A stretch of 64,000 nt of DNA from Spongiibacter sp. IMCC21906 (GCF_001010805.1 NZ_CP011477.1:372001-436000), one strand, 5' to 3'. Shown: positions 42,900 through 52,250, counted from the stretch's first letter. The notes: generated by a model from the letters alone, not told the origin. Made by a program: numbers and translations.

Positions 42900-43553
42900 T
42901 TATTTTTGCAATGAAGCTACGGCATCGTGAATAGGTGTATCGCCGTCGGTTAGCTCAATAATGTTGCGTTTAATTTCGGGAGTATCGATAAGTGCCGCCA
43001 ACATAGCTGCAACATTACCTCGGGCAACCGATCCATAAGGGATGGCAAAATTTGCATTCACCAAGCCATCACCCTCCTCACTAAGCAAGGTGCCAGGTCG
43101 AAGTATCACCCACTCAAGACCAGAGGCAACCAATGCGTTATCGGCTTGTTTTTTAACGCGCATATAATGTTCAAAGCCGTCTTTTCTGGGTTTGTCGCGG
43201 CCGGCATCCATAAATACAGAGACAAGATAAAAACGGGAGATTCCATTCGCCTTTGCTGCTGCAATGGCTTTAACAACACCCTCACCATCTATTGCCGTTG
43301 TTCGATCTAAACCACTGCCAGCCGCACCGGCGGTGAAAACAATCACATCACAATGCTTTGCCTCGCTTGCCAAATCATCGCTGGTCATCGTCATAATATC
43401 GCCAAGACAAGGCGTGGTACCGGCCTCGGACAATTGTTTGGCCTGTTCCGGTTTACGATGAAGGGCTGTGACGTTGTGGCCCGCTTTTATCAGCATAGCT
43501 GTCAGCCTAGAGCCGACTCCACCGGTTGCGCCAATAATAAAAACATGACTCAT
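42900..43553 (-). CDS. NAD(P)-binding atypical SDR (NmrA/NAD_binding_10 type)
   Basis: A 217-residue protein with a single Rossmann domain. VFIIGATGGVGSRLTAMLIKAGHNVTALHRKPEQ is the atypical SDR G-x-x-G-x-x-G start, DVIVFTAGAAGSGLD the following strand, and RFYLVSVFMDAG with HYMRVKKQADNALVASGLEWVILRPGTL corresponds to the Y-x-x-x-K region (YMRVK). It matches small YwnB/NmrA-like reductases or NAD(P)H sensors that are often of unknown substrate. A palindromic stretch with tttaaaagtacttttt (43581-43596) lies upstream of the start and may be an operator. It lies alone between the EamA gene and the secreted protein. Confidence 0.82.
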   Translation of the reverse strand: MSHVFIIGATGGVGSRLTAMLIKAGHNVTALHRKPEQAKQLSEAGTTPCLGDIMTMTSDDLASEAKHCDVIVFTAGAAGSGLDRTTAIDGEGVVKAIAAAKANGISRFYLVSVFMDAGRDKPRKDGFEHYMRVKKQADNALVASGLEWVILRPGTLLSEEGDGLVNANFAIPYGSVARGNVAAMLAALIDTPEIKRNIIELTDGDTPIHDAVASLQK

Positions 43554-43687
43554 ATATTGAACCTTTCGCTTTGGGTACCCTTTAAAAGTACTTTTTAAAC
43601 CCGTATTTTCTCACCTGGCCTAACATGCTTTAAAAATTGAATTTAACGGCGCGGTCCATCCCAGCAGTATCTTCTTTATAGAAGCCA

Positions 43688-45073
43688 CTACCGACGCAGG
43701 TCTTTGTATGCCTGATAGTGATGAACAGCGTAACCCAGGTAACTGCTGTGGTTTTGTGGAAGCTGACTATCTACGCTACGCAAAATTGACTCCATATTTG
43801 TGCTGCCCTCTTCACAAAAAGTAATTAACTCTGGTGGAATACACATGGTTTCTACACCGACCACCACTTTTTTGTTACGCGCTGTTGCATATCGCAGCTC
43901 GGCATCTGCATCATTTACTATACGTTGCTCCGTATCCCGATAATCCATCAACGCAACTCGATCACTGGCATCAATTACCCATTGGTGCAGCGGCCGCGAC
44001 ACACCAGAACGGCTAACATTAAAGCTATCCCACCACACTGGCATATCGACCACCAGCTGCAAGGCCACGTCAGCAGCACGCCCCTTGACCAAGGTGATTA
44101 AATCCACCAACTGATTAGCAACCCAAGCCCGCTGATTTTGCCACTGGGAAACCAAATGCGCTTCAATATCCAAATGAATTGCCGTTGGTTTAGCGTCCGG
44201 ATATCGACGAGTGTATTCAACCGCTTGATCGACCAAATCTAACACTTCGTGATGATTGTCCCGCAACGCCCACTCAGGCTTGCCAAACATGAGCTCCACA
44301 GCAATACCCCGGGACTGAAACGTGCGGATAAATTCCGATAACATATAGTGGTTATAGAGCACCGGAATTCTGGCGTCGATATAGGCGGTATTCAGTTCTT
44401 TGTTAAGCATAAACGTCAGCAGTTCGGTTCGCTTCTGCACATCCAAAACCGGATCTGCACGCCACACCCATAATCCCTTCTGAGAGACATTACTGGAGGA
44501 AGTGCTGGGCTGACTGGTGCTGGCATTTAAATGACTGCCCGCAGTGGAATCCGTAATGTGTGGCGACGAAAAAAAGACTCGGTCAATACTGGCTTGGGCA
44601 TTGAAATACGGCGCTGAATTTCCTTGGGCGATGCCGAAATGCACACTAGTGACATTGATCGCAGAATAACGAATATTGACCCGATACCAACCGCCGCCTA
44701 TTTGAGTGATTGCTGCATTATGTTCGGCACTGCTTGCTCCAAGCGAGCCATTGAGTAAATCAAAATAACTGCGATGAATCACGCCACTTTTTCGAGTCGC
44801 GAGGTAAACCCAGCGACGCCCTGTGTCTTTAAAATACGCAGACAGTACTTTATTACCTGTTCGCTGTGCTGCAGGAACATCATAAATTAAATCGTGGCCC
44901 CCTTTATTAAACGCTCTTACGGAATAATATCGATCGCCATTTGGACCACTCTCTCCAGCGATCACGGATTCTATTTGAAATGGGGTTAATCCAGACAGCG
45001 GTTCTGCTATAACAATATTGGAAAGCAGAAAAATTATTGCCAGAAAAAATGATTTACAGAAAATGGTTCTCAT
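43688..45073 (-). CDS. Secreted protein with CBM-like and TIM-barrel-like domains
   Basis: A 461-residue exported protein I cannot place in a named family. Residues 1-23 are a signal peptide (FCKSFFLAIIFLLSNIVIAEP). About 25-170 resemble a carbohydrate-binding beta-sandwich (RWVYLATRKSGVIHRSYFDLLNG, GGGWYRVNIRYSAINVTSVHFGIAQG). A Ser/Thr-rich linker follows (about 175-195). About 198-461 look like a glycosidase-type TIM barrel: GLWVWRADPVL, LNTAYIDARIPVLYNHY, AIHLDIEAHLVSQW, LQLVVDMPVWWDSF, RVALMDYRD, KVVVGVETMCIPPE. HLDIEAH and VGVETM place acidic residues at strand ends, as in glycoside hydrolases. Function is inferred from fold only. The frame has a TTG at 45088; ATG 45073 was chosen. Confidence 0.7.
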   Translation of the reverse strand: MRTIFCKSFFLAIIFLLSNIVIAEPLSGLTPFQIESVIAGESGPNGDRYYSVRAFNKGGHDLIYDVPAAQRTGNKVLSAYFKDTGRRWVYLATRKSGVIHRSYFDLLNGSLGASSAEHNAAITQIGGGWYRVNIRYSAINVTSVHFGIAQGNSAPYFNAQASIDRVFFSSPHITDSTAGSHLNASTSQPSTSSSNVSQKGLWVWRADPVLDVQKRTELLTFMLNKELNTAYIDARIPVLYNHYMLSEFIRTFQSRGIAVELMFGKPEWALRDNHHEVLDLVDQAVEYTRRYPDAKPTAIHLDIEAHLVSQWQNQRAWVANQLVDLITLVKGRAADVALQLVVDMPVWWDSFNVSRSGVSRPLHQWVIDASDRVALMDYRDTEQRIVNDADAELRYATARNKKVVVGVETMCIPPELITFCEEGSTNMESILRSVDSQLPQNHSSYLGYAVHHYQAYKDLRR

Positions 45074-45413
45074 AGGGACCGGGTCCAATCAGGTCTTGCA
45101 GCGCCTTCTTTTTATTTTCAGATACTAAAATCGGCCGCAATATCCAGCACATCAGCTGATTACATTGTGTTACCAGAAATTTAAAATCGGATGGATAAAA
45201 CCAAGGGATCGACAAGGCGAAAATGTAGAATTTTACAATTATAAAAAGGCCCTAGCGCCTTTGTATAACTATCATTCCCGTAAGCCTAAAAACTTACTAC
45301 CCTGTAGCGCAAGGGTGATTTATTATTTTTTCTCACGCTGTGTTGCAGGTCAAACTTAACGATTACCCCTAGTGTCGAGCTGTTCTATAACAGCAACATG
45401 TAAATTGACAAAA

Positions 45414-45492
45414 AAGTATCATACTTTGAAAGCTCTAACTTATTGATTTTATTACAGTGCATATTTCGTCAAATTCGAAAAGTATCATACTT
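45414..45492. promoter_or_regulatory. Two identical 13-bp palindromes beside an IS remnant
   Basis: aagtatcatactt occurs at 45414-45426 and again at 45480-45492, 66 bases apart. Each is a perfect dyad around a central C, so they look like a pair of operators for one dimeric regulator. The second ends one base before the left end of the IS5 remnant. The 420-base gap 45074-45493 holds no credible gene. Confidence 0.5.
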
Positions 45493-45493
45493 A

Positions 45494-46281
45494 GGGAATC
45501 TCTGCACAACCCCCAAAATTTGAGATAATTTCGCGATCGCCCCTTTCAACCGGAATATAGCATGAGCCAACTGACTTTCGCCGAAGCCGAATACCAAAAC
45601 AAGAAGCGCAAGACGCGGCGGGAGCTGTTCCTCGAGAAAATGGATGGCTTGATTCCCTGGGCGAAGTTGGAGAAGAAACTCCGCAAGCACTATCCCAAGG
45701 GTGAGAACGGGAATCCGCCGTACCCGCTGGCAATAATGCTTCGGGTCCACTGCCTGTAGTTGTTCTACAACCTCAGTGATCCTGCGATGGAAGATGCCCT
45801 GTATGAGATCGAGTCGATGCGCCGCTTTGCCGGGCTCCGCTTGTCTGATCGCCTGCCAGACGAGAGCACCATTCTCCGCTTCCGCCATTTCCTTGAGCGC
45901 TACAAGCTGGGCAAAGTGATCTTCGATACCGTCAGCGCACAGCTCCGCCAGCAAGGCCTGATGATGCGTGAAGGCAGAGGGGATCAAGGCCAGCATTCGC
46001 GCCAAGGTTGAGCATCCGTTCCGGACGATCAAGCAACAGTTTGGCTATGCGAAGGTTCGCTACCGTGGGCTGGCGAAAAACACTAACCGCCTGTATGTGT
46101 TATCGGCGTTTACCAACCTGCTGAGAGCGGAGAAATACCTGCCCTCATAGGGTAGGTGCGCCTGTAGTCAGCCAAATGGCTGCTTACAGGCTGAAATAAA
46201 CCGCGGATTGCTGCGTTTTACGCCGCTGAAGCGGAAATTTGGCGATATTTTATGAAAGCGGGAGGTTGTGCAGACCTTCCC
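45494..46281 (+). mobile_element. Decayed IS5-family insertion sequence
   Basis: Terminal inverted repeats gggaatctctgcacaac (45494-45510) and gttgtgcagaccttccc (46265-46281) differ at three positions. The flanks TTAG and CTAG fit the IS5 YTAR target. Inside is a transposase broken by a stop and a deletion; the element is about 790 bp rather than the about 1.2 kb expected. It cannot move by itself. It stands at the junction between the chromosomal part and the catabolic island. Confidence 0.85.
45562..46150 (+). pseudogene. IS5-family transposase remnant
   Basis: The N-terminal part begins MSQLTFAEAEYQNKKRKTRR and continues PPYPLAIMLRVHCL, then a TAG at 45757-45759 where the family has Gln. 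The same frame resumes with LFYNLSDPAMEDALYEIESMRRFAGL, LPDESTILRFRHFLE and GLMMREG. The next family segment, IVDAT and the whole DDE core of about 120 residues, is missing. In another frame the C-terminus is present: KASIRAKVEHPFRTIKQQFG, VRYRGLAKNTNRLYVLSAF. So there is one nonsense mutation plus an internal, frameshifting deletion, giving a clearly dead transposase. The long antisense frame at 45469-46032 is a shadow. Confidence 0.9.
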
Positions 46282-46629
46282 TAGGAGTTACAAGTAATCC
46301 TAGAAAAAGTTTAACCAACTTATTACAAAATGTAGCTGAAATTCCTAACTGCGTTATCGTCTAACCACAATGCTGAATAACGTAGAACATTTCTGTACGA
46401 GCATGGAATATGTCTATTCTGCATATTCCATGGGCAGGCACTCCACAACATCCCATCAAGGTAATCATCTATCAATATCGCGATGGCTTTACTCTTCAGT
46501 TTTAAACTGAGGAGTAAACTCCTACGCATGTAATTCATGTACATCCTTTCACTATCATATGGCTACATAGAAAAAGAATTTCAGCAAAGCTGACTGTGTC
46601 GATGTGCCTTCACAAACAAACTAGTGACT

Positions 46630-46660
46630 CTTGATATATATGTAGAACATACATATCAAG
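46630..46660. repeat. 31-base hairpin downstream of the acyl-CoA synthetase gene
   Basis: cttgatatatatgt (46630-46643) pairs with acatacatatcaag (46647-46660), 13 of 14 positions, with a 3-base loop. It lies about 108 bases past the end of the catabolic gene string read on the minus strand and could stop transcription, though no T-run follows on that side. The rest of 46282-46767 shows nothing recognisable. Confidence 0.5.
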
Positions 46661-46767
46661 CCTTACGGTGATGGTCATCGATCTGATAAGCGTATACGAA
46701 ATGCCAATTCCAAAATAAAGCCGGAGCTAACAAGATTGAAACGGTCTCTATGAATCACGTAACTAAT

Positions 46768-48615
46768 TTATCCAATTAATAACGCAATTTCATCAAGAAT
46801 AATCGGATCATCAATTGTCGCAGGTACATTAAACTCTTCTTTATCTGCAATTCTTTGTAACGTCGCGCGGAGTATTTTACCTGACCTTGTTTTTGGCAAC
46901 CGTTTTACAACAATCGCTCTTTTGAAGAATGCTACTGGTCCTATTTCATCGCGAACCTTAGAAACAACTTCAGCAACAATATCATTATCCGCTCGCAGTG
47001 TTCCTGAATTTAAAACGAGCAATCCTAGCGGTATCTGCCCTTTCATTTCATCCTTAATTCCAAACACTGCGCATTCTGCAACATCTGGATGTTTAGAAAT
47101 TACTTCTTCCATCTGGCCGGTCGATAGGCGATGGCCTGCTACGTTTATTACATCATCAGTCCGACTCATTATGTAAACGTAGCCGTCGCAATCTATATAT
47201 CCAGCATCACCAGCGCTGTAATAGCCGGGGTATTCTGAAAGATATTTATCAATAAATCCTTGGTCATTCTTCCATAAACTTGGCAATGTTCCTGGTGGCA
47301 ATGGCAGGCGAATTGCGAGTGCTCCCATTTTTCCCGACTCTGATTCGCGGCCGTCCTCCGCCAACACCACTACATCGAAACCCGGTACTGGCTTCCCTGA
47401 CGAACCATACTTAACCGGTAACAATTCAATACCAATACAATTCGCGACAGCCGGCCAGCCCAACTCTGTTTGCCACCAATGGTCGATAACCGGTATACCT
47501 AATTGCCTCTCGGCCCACTGTATAGTGTCTGAATCTGCGCGTTCGCCTCCCAAAAACAAATGTTTAAGGCTAGATAGGTCAAAGTTTTGCGGCCCTTCAC
47601 CCGCTGGATCTTGCTGCTTTATTGCCCTTATTGCTGTTGGTGCCGTAAACATAGCCTTAACTTTATGGCGTTCTATTAATCGCCAGTAAGTTGCCGCATC
47701 TGGCGTTCCAACCGGCTTCCCTTCAAACATGATAGCTGTAGCGCCGCGAATGAGTGGTCCGTAAACGATATAGGAGTGCCCAACTACCCAGCCGATATCA
47801 GAAGCCGCCCAAAATACGTCACCGGGATTAATTCCATAGACATTTTCGAGGCTCCAGTTCATGGCAACCATGTGGCCACCATTATCCCTTACCACACCCT
47901 TGGGATTCCCCGTAGTTCCAGAGGTATAGATTATATAGAGTGGATCAGTAGACTTAAGAGGCTCGCAATCACATGGATCACCACCTTTCTCTACATCATG
48001 CCAATTGAGGTCACGACCGGCTAACATTGTTACCTGCAACTCTGGTCGCTGCAAAATTATGCAATGCTCCGGCTTATGCATAGCTCGATTTATTGCCTCA
48101 TCAAGCAGTGGTTTGTATGGGACTAATCGACCAGGTTCAATACCGCAAGACGCCGATAAAATGAGTTTTGGCTGGCAGTCGTCAATTCGTGATGCTAGCT
48201 CATTAGCCGCAAATCCCCCGAAGACCACCGAATGAATTGCGCCTATTCTGGCGCAGGCCTGCATTGCAACTGCAGCCTCGGGCACCATCGGCATATAAAT
48301 TACAACACGATCGCCCTTACAGACTCCCAGCTCTTTAAGTGCACCTGCAAATCGACTAACTCGATGCAAGAGCGTGCTGTACGAAATATGCTCAATAGTA
48401 TTGGTAACAGGGCTATCATAAATAATAGCAGTTTGATCGCCACGATTATTTTGTACGTGCCTATCTAGACTGTTGTAGCAGGTATTACATTCGCCATCAC
48501 TGAACCACTGATAGAGTGGCGCCTGACTGTCGTCAAGTGTTATCGAGGGCTCCTTAAACCAGTCAATTGATTTGGCAGCCTCAGCCCATATTTTTATATT
48601 TTGTTGTTGATCCAT
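46768..48615 (-). CDS. PrpE-like propionyl/acetyl-CoA synthetase
   Basis: A 615-residue acyl-CoA synthetase of the Acs/PrpE group. Motif A3 YIIYTSGTTGNPKGVVRDNGGH (about 230-252) has the RDNGGH ending typical of propionyl-CoA synthetase. DHWWQTELGWP, YYSAGDAGYIDCDGYVYIMSRTDDVINVAGHRLSTG (A7-A8) and the C-terminal lysine motif LPKTRSGKILR complete the ANL fold. It activates short acids (acetate, propionate, perhaps isobutyrate) to CoA esters. In the cym operon of Pseudomonas putida F1, acetyl-CoA synthetase cymE is the last gene, and here too the gene ends the catabolic string, suggesting it activates the acid released by the ring-cleavage hydrolase. ATG 48615 was taken; TTG 48633 is the alternative. 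Confidence 0.9.
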   Translation of the reverse strand: MDQQQNIKIWAEAAKSIDWFKEPSITLDDSQAPLYQWFSDGECNTCYNSLDRHVQNNRGDQTAIIYDSPVTNTIEHISYSTLLHRVSRFAGALKELGVCKGDRVVIYMPMVPEAAVAMQACARIGAIHSVVFGGFAANELASRIDDCQPKLILSASCGIEPGRLVPYKPLLDEAINRAMHKPEHCIILQRPELQVTMLAGRDLNWHDVEKGGDPCDCEPLKSTDPLYIIYTSGTTGNPKGVVRDNGGHMVAMNWSLENVYGINPGDVFWAASDIGWVVGHSYIVYGPLIRGATAIMFEGKPVGTPDAATYWRLIERHKVKAMFTAPTAIRAIKQQDPAGEGPQNFDLSSLKHLFLGGERADSDTIQWAERQLGIPVIDHWWQTELGWPAVANCIGIELLPVKYGSSGKPVPGFDVVVLAEDGRESESGKMGALAIRLPLPPGTLPSLWKNDQGFIDKYLSEYPGYYSAGDAGYIDCDGYVYIMSRTDDVINVAGHRLSTGQMEEVISKHPDVAECAVFGIKDEMKGQIPLGLLVLNSGTLRADNDIVAEVVSKVRDEIGPVAFFKRAIVVKRLPKTRSGKILRATLQRIADKEEFNVPATIDDPIILDEIALLIG

Positions 48616-48684
48616 TCCTATTTTCCAACTCAATATTAGTCATTAGCTCGAAAACCACACGCAACATAAAAATGATAAACGAAT

Positions 48685-49467
48685 CTAGTTAACGAACTTT
48701 AAATTTAGGCTACCAATATCGCTTATTTCTAACGACATTTGATCACCAACTGAAACTGGCTCTAGCGGTACTAGCGACCCAGATAAAATAATATCGCCTT
48801 TACAAAGACTGATTCCATATTTTCCTAACGTATTTGCAAGCCACGCGACACACGTTAGGGGATTACCCATTGCCTCAATCCCGCGCCCTTCGCTAATAAT
48901 TTGACCATTTTTGTAAACCTGCATATTGCAATTCACAAGATCTACGGTTCTTGGGTCAATCCGACAATCTTGATTAACGGCAAACAAACCACATGAGGCA
49001 TTATCGGCAATAGTGTCTTGAATTTTTATTTTCCAATTATCAATTCTGGAATCAACAATTTCGAAACAAGGCATAACCCATTCCGTTGCGTTAAGAACAT
49101 CCAATTCACTTACCCCTGGCCCCACCAAGTCGCTTTTCAACACAAATGCGATTTCACCTTCCGCGCGCGGTGCAATCATATTCGAAATATCTGCTTCGGA
49201 TTCACACAGCATTTGATTAGTAAGAAAGCCAAAATCTGGTTGCGGAACCCCTAACATCTCTTGAACGGCCCGACTGGTAACCCCAATTTTTTTCCCTATG
49301 ACCCGCTCTCCATCTGATTCACGTTTGCTAAGAAAATGGAGAGATATTTTATACGCATCATCTATACTTAAATCGGGATAGCGGTCGGTTATTGGCTCTA
49401 TGGCGGCGCCGTCCTTTAAAGCGCCATACAGCTCGTCGCCAATACTCTCAATATAATTTTTAGGCAT
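48685..49467 (-). CDS. 2-hydroxypenta-2,4-dienoate hydratase / oxalocrotonate decarboxylase family
   Basis: A 260-residue fumarylacetoacetase-fold protein of the MhpD/DmpE/DmpH/XylJ group. GERVIGKKIGVTSRAVQEMLGVPQPDFGFLT, ISNMIAPRAEGEIAFVLKSDL (with the metal-binding E-x-E), MPCFEIVDSRIDNWKIKIQDTIADNASCGLFAV and GNPLTCVAWLANTLGKYG are its conserved blocks. The enzyme adds water to 2-hydroxypenta-2,4-dienoate to give 4-hydroxy-2-oxovalerate, the substrate of the aldolase encoded at 56.5 kb. Decarboxylase members look nearly the same, so the hydratase call rests on the presence of a hydrolase, aldolase and acylating dehydrogenase in the island. It is 69 bases downstream of nothing but the ADH string; next gene follows in the same direction. 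Confidence 0.86.
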   Translation of the reverse strand: MPKNYIESIGDELYGALKDGAAIEPITDRYPDLSIDDAYKISLHFLSKRESDGERVIGKKIGVTSRAVQEMLGVPQPDFGFLTNQMLCESEADISNMIAPRAEGEIAFVLKSDLVGPGVSELDVLNATEWVMPCFEIVDSRIDNWKIKIQDTIADNASCGLFAVNQDCRIDPRTVDLVNCNMQVYKNGQIISEGRGIEAMGNPLTCVAWLANTLGKYGISLCKGDIILSGSLVPLEPVSVGDQMSLEISDIGSLNLKFVN

Positions 49468-49482
49468 ATCAATAATTCAACT

Positions 49483-50586
49483 CTAGATTAAACAAACTGC
49501 TTTAATACATTTTCCACTATGCTGAGCTGCGACCGCATCATTAATTTTTTCGAACGGAAATTGTTGACACAATTTGTTAAATGGAAACTTATTATCCAAA
49601 TATAAGTCTACCAATGTCGGAATAAACTCATGAGGATCTGCATCTCCCTCACAAATCCCCTTAACTTTAATCCCCTTTAATATCATCGTTAAAACATCAA
49701 AACTTGCGGCGCTGGCCTCTGGCTTAGGCATGCCAACTAAACCTAGCGTGCCACTAAATCCCATCGCGCTAAATACGGCTGAAATCACCGACTGAATACC
49801 GCTAGTGTCTAGCGCATAATCAAAACCGCCAACAGCAATTTCCAATAAAGCGTCACTTAGGCTACTTACGTTATTCGGGTCGACTACATGAGTAGCTCCC
49901 AACTCCAGCGCTAACTCCCGCCGATTCTGATGTGGCTCAATAATAACAATTGGATTACAGCCCTGGACAACGGCTCCCAATACGGCACTTAGGCCCACAG
50001 CGCCACCACCTGAAATCACTACCGAGGTACCTGCCTTACAGGAAAAGGCGCGCATGATTGCACCTGCACCGGTTTGGATGCCACATCCCAGCGGACCAAG
50101 GAGATCCAAGGGTGCATCATTTCTAACCTTTACAACATTATCCTCGTACGCTAAGGCAAAATTAGCAAAGGAAGACTGGCCAAAAAAGTGGCCCGATATC
50201 CTCTTCCCACCAGAAGACAACGCGGAGCTACCATCAGCACGTCCACCCGACATATTTAGAGGTGCAAAGCTCTCACAATAACTGTAATTATCTCTGCTAC
50301 AACTTCGACAAATCCCGCAATGCGAGTAAGATAAAACGACATGGTCACCAGGCTTAACAGAACGCACTTCACTACCAACCTTTTCTACAATACCCGCCCC
50401 TTCGTGCCCAAGAACGGCTGGCAGTGGTATAGGGAGCTGCTGATCTCGCGCGACAATATCAGTATGGCAAATTCCAACACCAACTATTCTTACTAATACC
50501 TCATTTTTTCTAGGTTCCTCCATCTGGAGGCTTTCGATAGAAAAATCTTTACCAGCTTCTCGCACAACTGCAGCATTGATTTCCAT
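49483..50586 (-). CDS. Zinc-dependent aryl-alcohol dehydrogenase (XylB/CymB-like)
   Basis: A 367-residue MDR-superfamily dehydrogenase. GICHTDIVARDQQLPIPLPAVLGHEGAGIVEKVG supplies catalytic zinc ligands (Cys, His, and Glu region). CGICRSCSRDNYSYC gives the four structural-zinc cysteines. GCGIQTGAGAIMRAFSCKAG provides the third catalytic cysteine, and VVISGGGAVGLSAVLGAVVQG the NAD-binding G-x-G-x-x-G. Segments fit aryl-alcohol dehydrogenases such as benzyl and p-cumic alcohol dehydrogenase. It would oxidise the benzylic alcohol made by the XylM-like hydroxylase. The aldehyde dehydrogenase gene lies upstream on the same strand after 149 bases, and the hydratase follows 15 bases after its stop. 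Confidence 0.88.
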   Translation of the reverse strand: MEINAAVVREAGKDFSIESLQMEEPRKNEVLVRIVGVGICHTDIVARDQQLPIPLPAVLGHEGAGIVEKVGSEVRSVKPGDHVVLSYSHCGICRSCSRDNYSYCESFAPLNMSGGRADGSSALSSGGKRISGHFFGQSSFANFALAYEDNVVKVRNDAPLDLLGPLGCGIQTGAGAIMRAFSCKAGTSVVISGGGAVGLSAVLGAVVQGCNPIVIIEPHQNRRELALELGATHVVDPNNVSSLSDALLEIAVGGFDYALDTSGIQSVISAVFSAMGFSGTLGLVGMPKPEASAASFDVLTMILKGIKVKGICEGDADPHEFIPTLVDLYLDNKFPFNKLCQQFPFEKINDAVAAQHSGKCIKAVCLI

Positions 50587-50735
50587 AATAAATCCTAGTT
50601 ACGTAAAGTTTAATTAACAATAATAAAATCTTACTCTAGATATAAAAAAGCGACTTGTAACACCAAATTTATAACTTAATATTAAAGTCGCAAGCTGGGT
50701 GAAGTTTCAACACAACTAATTAATCACTCTAAAAC

Positions 50736-52226
50736 TTAACTTTCTAACGACATGCAAACTGATTTTGACTCTGTGAACATGAGCACACCATCTTCACCAA
50801 CTTCTCTACCTATACCTGACTGTTTGAAACCACCAAATGGCATTGCTGGATCAAGGACAAAATACGAGTTCACCCATACTGTACCGGCATTTATTGCACT
50901 AGCCATACGATGGCTGGCTTGACCATCTCTGCAGTAAAGGTTTGCACCCAAACCAAAGCAACTCTGATTCGCGAGTGCTATCGCTTCGTCCTCTGTCTTA
51001 AATTTCGTAGCCGTCAATACGGGGCCAAAAATTTCTTCATTAAACACCCGAGAATCAGGAGAAACCCCAGACAAAATTGTAGGAGCCACAAAATATCCTT
51101 GCTCAGGAATCTTACTATTAGCACTAATTGCTTCGGCCCCTTCTTCTTGACCAATCCTTATATAATTCTCAATCCGATCCTTCTGCTTTTTATTAACTAC
51201 CGGACCAATCATTGTCTCAGCTGCCTGACCATGGCCAATAGGCAAGTTTTTAGCTACCTCCTTTATACCGGCAATTACTTCGTCATAAACTGAGTCATGG
51301 CAGAGAAGGCGAGACCCCGCAAAGCAGGTTTGTCCCGAATTAAAGAAGATAGCCATCGCGGCATCAGGGATCGCCTTTTCTAAATTTGCATCTGGCATAA
51401 TGATAGTGGGCGATTTCCCGCCGAGCTCAAGGCTAACCCTTTTCAAATCATTTGCAGAGGTACGTAAAATGTGTTTTCCAACGGGAGTGGAGCCTGTAAA
51501 TGCAATTTTATTCACATCCAAATGCGTAATTAACGCTTCACCAACGGTTTCACCCTTACCCGTAACAACATTCAGTACACCAGGGGGAACACCGGCATCT
51601 AACATTAATTCAGCCATACGCAATGTGGTTAACGAGGTAATTTCTGATGGCTTTAATACTACTGTACATCCCGCAGCCATTGCTGAGGCAACCTTCCAGG
51701 CGGCCATCGGCAATGGATAATTCCAAGGAGTGATCGCGCCAATCACGCCGACAGGTTGCCGAATTGTATATGCATGATACCGGCTCCCATCACCAGAAAC
51801 TGGCAATGTTTTGCCATAGATCTTAGTACACCAACCCGCCATATAGCGAAACACTTCTACAGCTGTGGGCACGTCTACCATCAGAGCCAAATGCTTGGGC
51901 TTACCATTATCGTAGCTTTCTAGCAGCGCCAACTCGTCTGCATGTTGTTCCAACTTAAGCGCCACCTGCTCTAGCAACCGACTACGATCAAGCGGCCGCA
52001 TTCTTGACCATTCTATCGATTCAAATGCTGCACGAGCCGATTTAACTGCGAGATCGACCTCCAACGCGCTCCCCGAAGCAATCTGAGCAAAAATATCACC
52101 GTTGGCGGGATTTTCCACAGCGAGTGTCTCACCCGACTGCGCGCTTACCCAACTACTGCCAATCAACATTTTTCCTGCAGGTGCTTTTATGTTATCTAGA
52201 TTATACATCCCGTGTTTAATCTCCAT
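50736..52226 (-). CDS. NAD-dependent aldehyde dehydrogenase (CymC/XylC role)
   Basis: A 496-residue ALDH-superfamily enzyme. PWNYPLPMAAWKVASAMAAGCTVVLKPSE, FTGSTPVGKHI, LELGGKSPTII (catalytic Glu) and FNSGQTCFAGSRLLC (catalytic Cys near residue 300) are intact, followed by EEIFGPVLTATKF and PFGGFKQSGIGREVG. The subgroup resembles phenylacetaldehyde/betaine aldehyde dehydrogenases rather than XylC itself. With the alcohol dehydrogenase next to it and the reductase 24 bases upstream, oxidation of an aromatic aldehyde to its carboxylate is the likely role. Low GC for its length compared with the left half of the window. Confidence 0.9.
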   Translation of the reverse strand: MEIKHGMYNLDNIKAPAGKMLIGSSWVSAQSGETLAVENPANGDIFAQIASGSALEVDLAVKSARAAFESIEWSRMRPLDRSRLLEQVALKLEQHADELALLESYDNGKPKHLALMVDVPTAVEVFRYMAGWCTKIYGKTLPVSGDGSRYHAYTIRQPVGVIGAITPWNYPLPMAAWKVASAMAAGCTVVLKPSEITSLTTLRMAELMLDAGVPPGVLNVVTGKGETVGEALITHLDVNKIAFTGSTPVGKHILRTSANDLKRVSLELGGKSPTIIMPDANLEKAIPDAAMAIFFNSGQTCFAGSRLLCHDSVYDEVIAGIKEVAKNLPIGHGQAAETMIGPVVNKKQKDRIENYIRIGQEEGAEAISANSKIPEQGYFVAPTILSGVSPDSRVFNEEIFGPVLTATKFKTEDEAIALANQSCFGLGANLYCRDGQASHRMASAINAGTVWVNSYFVLDPAMPFGGFKQSGIGREVGEDGVLMFTESKSVCMSLES

Positions 52227-52250
52227 TTTTATAATTGGATTTTCATTTCA

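Noticed and set aside
45469-46032. Minus-strand frame of 187 codons over the IS remnant
   Set aside because: It is the antisense shadow of the IS5 transposase, whose plus-strand remains match the family.
46323-46544. Minus-strand frame of 73 codons next to the IS remnant
   Set aside because: No start signal, no recognisable motif, and the gap is AT-rich non-coding in appearance.
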